Assembly: GCA_900761995.1 (NCBI GenBank)
Contig: CAAFEY010000165.1
Location: 1-9,375, forward strand
Direction: 5' to 3'
DNA: 9,375 bases
Origin: an uncultured Collinsella sp.
GTDB lineage: Bacteria > Actinomycetota > Coriobacteriia > Coriobacteriales > Coriobacteriaceae
Each line of letters starts with the position of its first letter. Positions within the stretch are counted from its first letter, which is position 1. The position numbers and the translations under genes are program-made. Below, piece after piece: positions 7,780 to 9,375 of the stretch. Under the pieces are notes generated by a model. That model had not been told where the DNA came from and ran no database searches. It was given only the letters and a program-made list of their open reading frames with translations.

Positions 7780-7832
7780 TTGCAGGGGGTAAACTTGAGC
7801 ATAGGCCCTGCATTACGAGTGTATTGCAGGGG
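7780..7832. repeat. Three TGCAGGG/CCCTGCA copies upstream of hydN
   Basis: TTGCAGGGG occurs at 7780-7788 and again at 7824-7832, with the inverted CCCTGCA at 7806-7812 between them. The middle and right copies form a 7-bp stem with a 12-base loop that contains one of the CGAGTG motifs. The spacing is compatible with operators for a dimeric regulator, or with an alternative-pairing leader RNA if transcription of hydN starts farther upstream. No family assigned. Confidence 0.4.
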
Positions 7833-7990
7833 TTTGGGCTGGTTAGGATTATTCTCAATAGGATATAAAAGCGAGTGTATTACACGCGTACGCCCAACAA
7901 AGATTTCACGCTCGCTTCTGAAGGATGTAGTACGTTTGTAATAATGTTCACACTCAATTACTCGAGTGCAATAAAGTAGTTGTTATAAGA

Positions 7991-8019
7991 TTGGCAATTA
8001 CTAGCCGAAGCTGTATTTG
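7991..8019 (+). promoter_or_regulatory. Weak candidate promoter for the toxin-antitoxin operon
   Basis: TTGGCA (7991-7996), 17 bases, then TATTTG (8014-8019). The -35 box is good, the -10 box poor. It would start transcription near 8026, giving a leader of about 30 bases before the antitoxin ATG. The inverted sequence ATTGCACGCTCA (8029-8040) lies in that leader and shares GTGCAAT, on the opposite strand, with the motif at 7966, so it could be an autoregulatory operator. Confidence 0.25.
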
Positions 8020-8056
8020 ACTATTCATATTGCACGCTCATTAAGGGAGGCCAGTG

Positions 8057-8380
8057 ATGTCATCGACTCAAAAACGAGCCATCCTGCAGGTGCGCATTCG
8101 CGAGGAAGACAAGCAGCATGCCGAGCGTCTCTACGACGCCATGGGCACATCGCTCGCCGAGGCTGTCCGTCTATTTGTCGCGCAGAGCATTTTGATGCGC
8201 AAGCTCCCCTTTCAGCCGGTCGCCGTGCGCTCAAAGGACGGCACCGCCGCCTATGGATCGCTCAAAGCATATGGGGACCCCAATCGTCGCTCCAAGGAGC
8301 GCAATGCCTGGATTGAATACCTTGCTACAGAAAGCGACGATTCGATTTTGGGTCCCGAGGAAGTAGATATCTATGAGTAG
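8057..8380 (+). CDS. RelB/DinJ-like ribbon-helix-helix antitoxin
   Basis: 107-residue probable antitoxin and autorepressor. Residues 8-14 (AILQVRI) look like the DNA-contacting beta strand, 16-30 (EEDKQHAERLYDAMG) helix 1 and 31-50 (TSLAEAVRLFVAQSILMRKL) helix 2, followed by PF, the usual RelB/DinJ pattern. The longer C-terminal tail (51-107, acidic end) would bind the toxin. ATG at 8057 is preferred over the adjacent GTG at 8054 because AAGGGAGG ends at 8050, six bases before the ATG and only three before the GTG. Its stop overlaps the start of the next gene by 8 bases, which argues for coupled translation as in toxin-antitoxin pairs. RelB-type antitoxins more often pair with RelE/YafQ toxins; here the partner is a PIN protein. 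Confidence 0.8.
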   Translation: MSSTQKRAILQVRIREEDKQHAERLYDAMGTSLAEAVRLFVAQSILMRKLPFQPVAVRSKDGTAAYGSLKAYGDPNRRSKERNAWIEYLATESDDSILGPEEVDIYE

Positions 8381-8828
8381 CACCATCATCGACGAGACCG
8401 TCATCCTGCGCTATCTGCTCGACGACGACGAGGTCCTGTCGCCGCGCGCTGCCAAGGTCATCGCCACGCGCACCGCTCGCGTCTACCCCGAGATCATCAC
8501 GCGCGTCGTGGTCACGCTGCGCGACGTCTATAAGGTTCCACGCGTTGAGATTGCTGCGGCCATGAAAAGGCTGCTCGATGACGTCATGGTCGACGAGCCC
8601 ACCGTTGTCGCCCTTGCCGTCAAACTCTTTGGCAAGACCCATATGGACTTTACCGACTGCCTCCTCGCAGCCCGAACCGCCATCTACAACGATGATGTCG
8701 TGAGCTTTGGCAAGCCCATCATCCAAGGCATGATCGATTACCGCCGCAAGCGCCAAACCGCAGCCGAAGCCCGCAGCCGCAGCATCGACTCCACCATCGA
8801 CAAGCTCCGCCACCGCCCCCGCAGCTAA
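8373..8828 (+). CDS. PIN-domain protein, probable RNase toxin
   Basis: 151-residue PIN-like protein (VapC-type family), expected to cleave RNA and be held in check by the preceding antitoxin. N-terminal IIDETVILRYLLDDDE carries the first acidic residue D7; the middle has YPEII (E40) and VYKVPRVEI (52-60); DFTDCLLAA (92-100) gives the third acidic position D92/D95; VVSFGKPI (109-116) is the last strand. Compared with the usual family pattern, the central glutamate position before the VVVTL helix is R44 and the final SFDK-type aspartate is G113, so the metal site may be reduced. The C-terminal 35 residues are basic and probably extend beyond the domain. Start ATG at 8373 overlaps the antitoxin stop, with GAGGAAG upstream. 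It could be active with an altered site or a weakened toxin. Confidence 0.75.
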   Translation: MSSTIIDETVILRYLLDDDEVLSPRAAKVIATRTARVYPEIITRVVVTLRDVYKVPRVEIAAAMKRLLDDVMVDEPTVVALAVKLFGKTHMDFTDCLLAARTAIYNDDVVSFGKPIIQGMIDYRRKRQTAAEARSRSIDSTIDKLRHRPRS

Positions 8829-8888
8829 CCCCATCCCTTCCTAAGTTGCGGTGCGGGATCGATTTCCGTCACCCGGCACACTTATGAA

Positions 8889-8922
8889 AATGGCTCTGTT
8901 CCCAAAAGGAAGCAGAGCCATT
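8889..8922 (-). terminator. Terminator hairpin, left copy
   Basis: AATGGCTCTG (8889-8898) and CAGAGCCATT (8913-8922) form a perfect 10-bp stem, with an inner TTCC/GGAA extension around an A-rich loop. On the minus strand the stem ends in TTTTCAT, which makes it a plausible factor-independent terminator. It lies 60 bases after the PIN gene and could also end that plus-strand transcript, though the plus-strand tail (CATCTATCTTG) is weaker. Confidence 0.6.
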
Positions 8923-8933
8923 CATCTATCTTG

Positions 8934-9075
8934 TGGAGCGGGCGACGGGAAGTCCAAGGATTTGCGAAGCAAATCCTTGTTTCGCTGCGGGCCTTCGGCC
9001 CTTGCGTGCTGCGCTGGAAAATGCTCACGCATTTTCTCAGCTCCGCACCCTGGCGGGTTCGATTCCCGTCGCCCG
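8934..9075. repeat. tRNA-derived inverted repeat enclosing three hairpins
   Basis: Outer arms CGGGCGACGGGAA (8939-8951) and TTCCCGTCGCCCG (9063-9075) are perfect inverse copies and both come from the tRNA-Gly T-arm/acceptor sequence. Inside are three hairpins. Hairpin one is an 11-bp stem, CAAGGATTTGC (8955-8965) with 8969-8979, around a GAA loop. Hairpin two is GGGCC (8989-8993) with GGCCC (8997-9001), around TTC. Hairpin three is GAAAATGC (9017-9024) with GCATTTTC (9029-9036), extended by imperfect pairing of 9006-9016 with 9038-9048. The 137-base whole can fold as a cloverleaf on either strand. No open frame of merit. It could be a small non-autonomous repeat element, a REP-like palindrome insertion, or a structured RNA. 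Confidence 0.6.
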
Positions 9076-9088
9076 GCGCGTAAACGAA

Positions 9089-9123
9089 AACAGCTCTGAT
9101 CCCCAAAGGAAACCAAAGCCGTT
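9089..9123 (-). terminator. Terminator of the tRNA operon, right copy
   Basis: On the minus strand AACGGCTTTG (9123-9114) pairs with CAGAGCTGTT (9098-9089) over 10 bp using two G-U pairs, then TTCGTTTA follows. Read on the plus strand the same arms have two mismatches, so the hairpin is maintained for minus-strand RNA. It begins 14 bases after the tRNA-Gly CCA end, where an operon terminator is expected. Confidence 0.7.
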
Positions 9124-9136
9124 AAAACAATTCTTA

Positions 9137-9210
9137 TGGAGCGGGCGACGGGAATCGAACCCGCGTCATCAGCTTGGAAGGCTGGGGTTCTACCATTGAA
9201 CTACGCCCGC
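9137..9210 (-). tRNA. tRNA-Gly (anticodon UCC)
   Basis: Full cloverleaf: acceptor GCGGGCG/CGCCCGC, D-stem GTTC/GAAC, anticodon loop CTTCCAA with anticodon TCC, a four-base variable loop TGAC, T-arm GCGGG-TTCGATT-CCCGT, discriminator T and genome-encoded CCA at 9139-9137. The first anticodon-stem pair (27-43) is a C-A mismatch; the Bacillus counterpart, from memory, has U-A. Decodes GGA/GGG glycine codons. Six bases separate it from tRNA-Pro upstream, so they share a transcript. Its 3' end recurs several times downstream. Confidence 0.95.
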
Positions 9211-9216
9211 AAGATA

Positions 9217-9293
9217 TGGTCGGGACGACAGGATTTGAACCTGCGACATCCTGCTCCCAAAGCAGGCGCGCTACCAAACTGCGCCACGTCCCG
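9217..9293 (-). tRNA. tRNA-Pro (anticodon UGG)
   Basis: Full cloverleaf: acceptor CGGGACG/CGTCCCG, D-arm GCGC/GCGC with GGTA in the loop, anticodon stem CCTGC/GCAGG, loop TTTGGGA with anticodon TGG, variable ATGTC, T-arm GCAGG-TTCAAAT-CCTGT, discriminator A and encoded CCA at 9219-9217. First gene of the two-tRNA operon, about 45 bases downstream of the predicted transcription start. Confidence 0.96.
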
Positions 9294-9344
9294 AAGGTGT
9301 TGAGCAGCTAAGGTCTAAACCTTGCGTGTCCCAAAGCGAAGGAA

Positions 9345-9373
9345 ATTATAGGGGAGACTCCCCGCCTGTGCAA
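9345..9373 (-). promoter_or_regulatory. Near-consensus promoter of the tRNA operon
   Basis: Minus strand TTGCAC (9373-9368), a 17-base spacer, then TATAAT (9350-9345). Both boxes and the spacing fit the housekeeping sigma-70-type consensus, and the distance to tRNA-Pro leaves a short 5' leader for processing. The spacer contains a 13-base perfect inverted repeat GGGGAGTCTCCCC (9363-9351) lying wholly between the two boxes. Confidence 0.85.
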
Positions 9374-9375
9374 GC

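Larger units (their letters stand above)
7704..8056. promoter_or_regulatory. Intergenic control region between FHL and TA operons
   Basis: About 350 bases without a credible gene, AT-richer than the flanking genes, between divergently oriented operons, so it should hold both promoters. The hexamer CGAGTG or its complement occurs at 7734-7739, 7816-7821, 7872-7877 and 7963-7968; three copies continue as GTATTGCAGG, GTATTACACG and GCAATAAAGT on the plus strand. GTGTATTACAC (7875-7885) is an 11-base perfect inverted repeat around one central base. TTGTAATAATGTTCACAC (7936-7953) loosely resembles a Rex-type site. AT-rich -10-like words (TATAAG at 7984, TATATT and TATACC on the minus strand near 7760-7773) exist, but no minus-strand promoter is convincing. 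Confidence 0.45.
8853..9154. repeat. About 200-base tandem repeat of tRNA-Gly tail and terminator
   Basis: Two copies of the same arrangement. A plus-orientation tRNA-Gly T-arm/acceptor half (8853-8875 and 9053-9075; 20 of 23 bases identical, offset exactly 200) is followed by a terminator hairpin (8889-8922 and 9089-9123). Next comes the 18-base tRNA-Gly 3' end on the minus strand including CCA (8934-8951, identical to 9137-9154, offset 203). In the right-hand copy the last element is the 3' end of the real tRNA gene; in the left-hand copy it is a fragment only. This reads as a tandem duplication of the tRNA-Gly 3' flank, then decay of the left copy. Confidence 0.7.

Noticed and set aside
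7629..7802. N-terminal extension of hydN to an ATG at 7802
   Set aside because: The extra 58 residues have no family resemblance and would bypass a strong ribosome site ahead of ATG 7628; the region is better explained as a leader.
8325..8834. 169-codon minus-strand open frame opposite the PIN gene
   Set aside because: Antisense shadow of the toxin gene; the plus-strand frame has PIN motifs, coupling to the antitoxin and a ribosome site.
8936..9080. A tRNA-Sec (selC), tmRNA or intron-containing tRNA in the repeat region
   Set aside because: There is a T-arm copy but no matching acceptor 5' half, D-arm or UCA anticodon arm, and the inner hairpins are simple palindromes; selC must be elsewhere.
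8853..9154. CRISPR array
   Set aside because: Only two repeat units about 200 bases apart, made of tRNA and terminator sequence, with no regular short spacers and no cas genes.
8933..9199. Open frames through the tRNA-derived repeat (both strands, near 8850-9200)
   Set aside because: They cross hairpins, a terminator and tRNA-Gly, and their sequence is translated tRNA; no plausible protein.

Overview
The window looks like a chromosomal segment of a GC-rich anaerobic actinobacterium, most likely a Coriobacteriia gut bacterium such as Collinsella. This is an inference from protein style, GC content, the Hyf-type formate hydrogenlyase genes and a selenocysteine-containing formate dehydrogenase, not a database match. 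There are three blocks: a formate hydrogenlyase (FHL) operon on the minus strand (1-7628), an intergenic control region (7629-8056) followed by a plus-strand toxin-antitoxin pair (8057-8828), and a tRNA operon on the minus strand (9137-9375) with a repeat-rich tail (8850-9125).

FHL block, in transcription order (right to left): hydN (four-cluster Fe-S electron carrier), fdhF (molybdenum/selenocysteine formate dehydrogenase H, read through an in-frame UGA at codon 140), a GC-rich intercistronic hairpin, hyfA (Fe-S carrier), hyfB, hyfC and hyfD (membrane subunits related to complex I). hyfD runs off the left edge, and the remaining hyf genes, including the NiFe hydrogenase subunits, are expected beyond it. 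Together the genes imply formate oxidation to CO2, electron transfer through HydN/HyfA-type ferredoxins to a membrane-bound NiFe hydrogenase, and H2 release, possibly coupled to ion pumping by the antiporter-like HyfB and HyfD. Spacing is tight: hyfA/hyfB overlap by 8 bases, and hyfB/hyfC and hyfC/hyfD are 12 and 15 bases apart.

The 428-base gap between hydN and the antitoxin gene holds a cluster of short repeated motifs: CGAGTG-based repeats and TGCAGGG/CCCTGCA copies. These are candidate operators for one or both operons. The toxin-antitoxin pair is a RelB/DinJ-like ribbon-helix-helix antitoxin followed by an 8-base-overlapping PIN-domain protein with an unusual active site.

The right end is a two-gene tRNA operon (Pro-UGG then Gly-UCC) behind a near-consensus promoter. 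Downstream of tRNA-Gly, its 3' end and T-arm recur several times in both orientations, together with two copies of the terminator hairpin at a spacing of about 200 bases. One pair of these tRNA fragments forms a perfect 13-bp inverted repeat enclosing three hairpins, which amounts to a large cloverleaf-like structure. This tRNA-derived repeat is the least explained part of the window.
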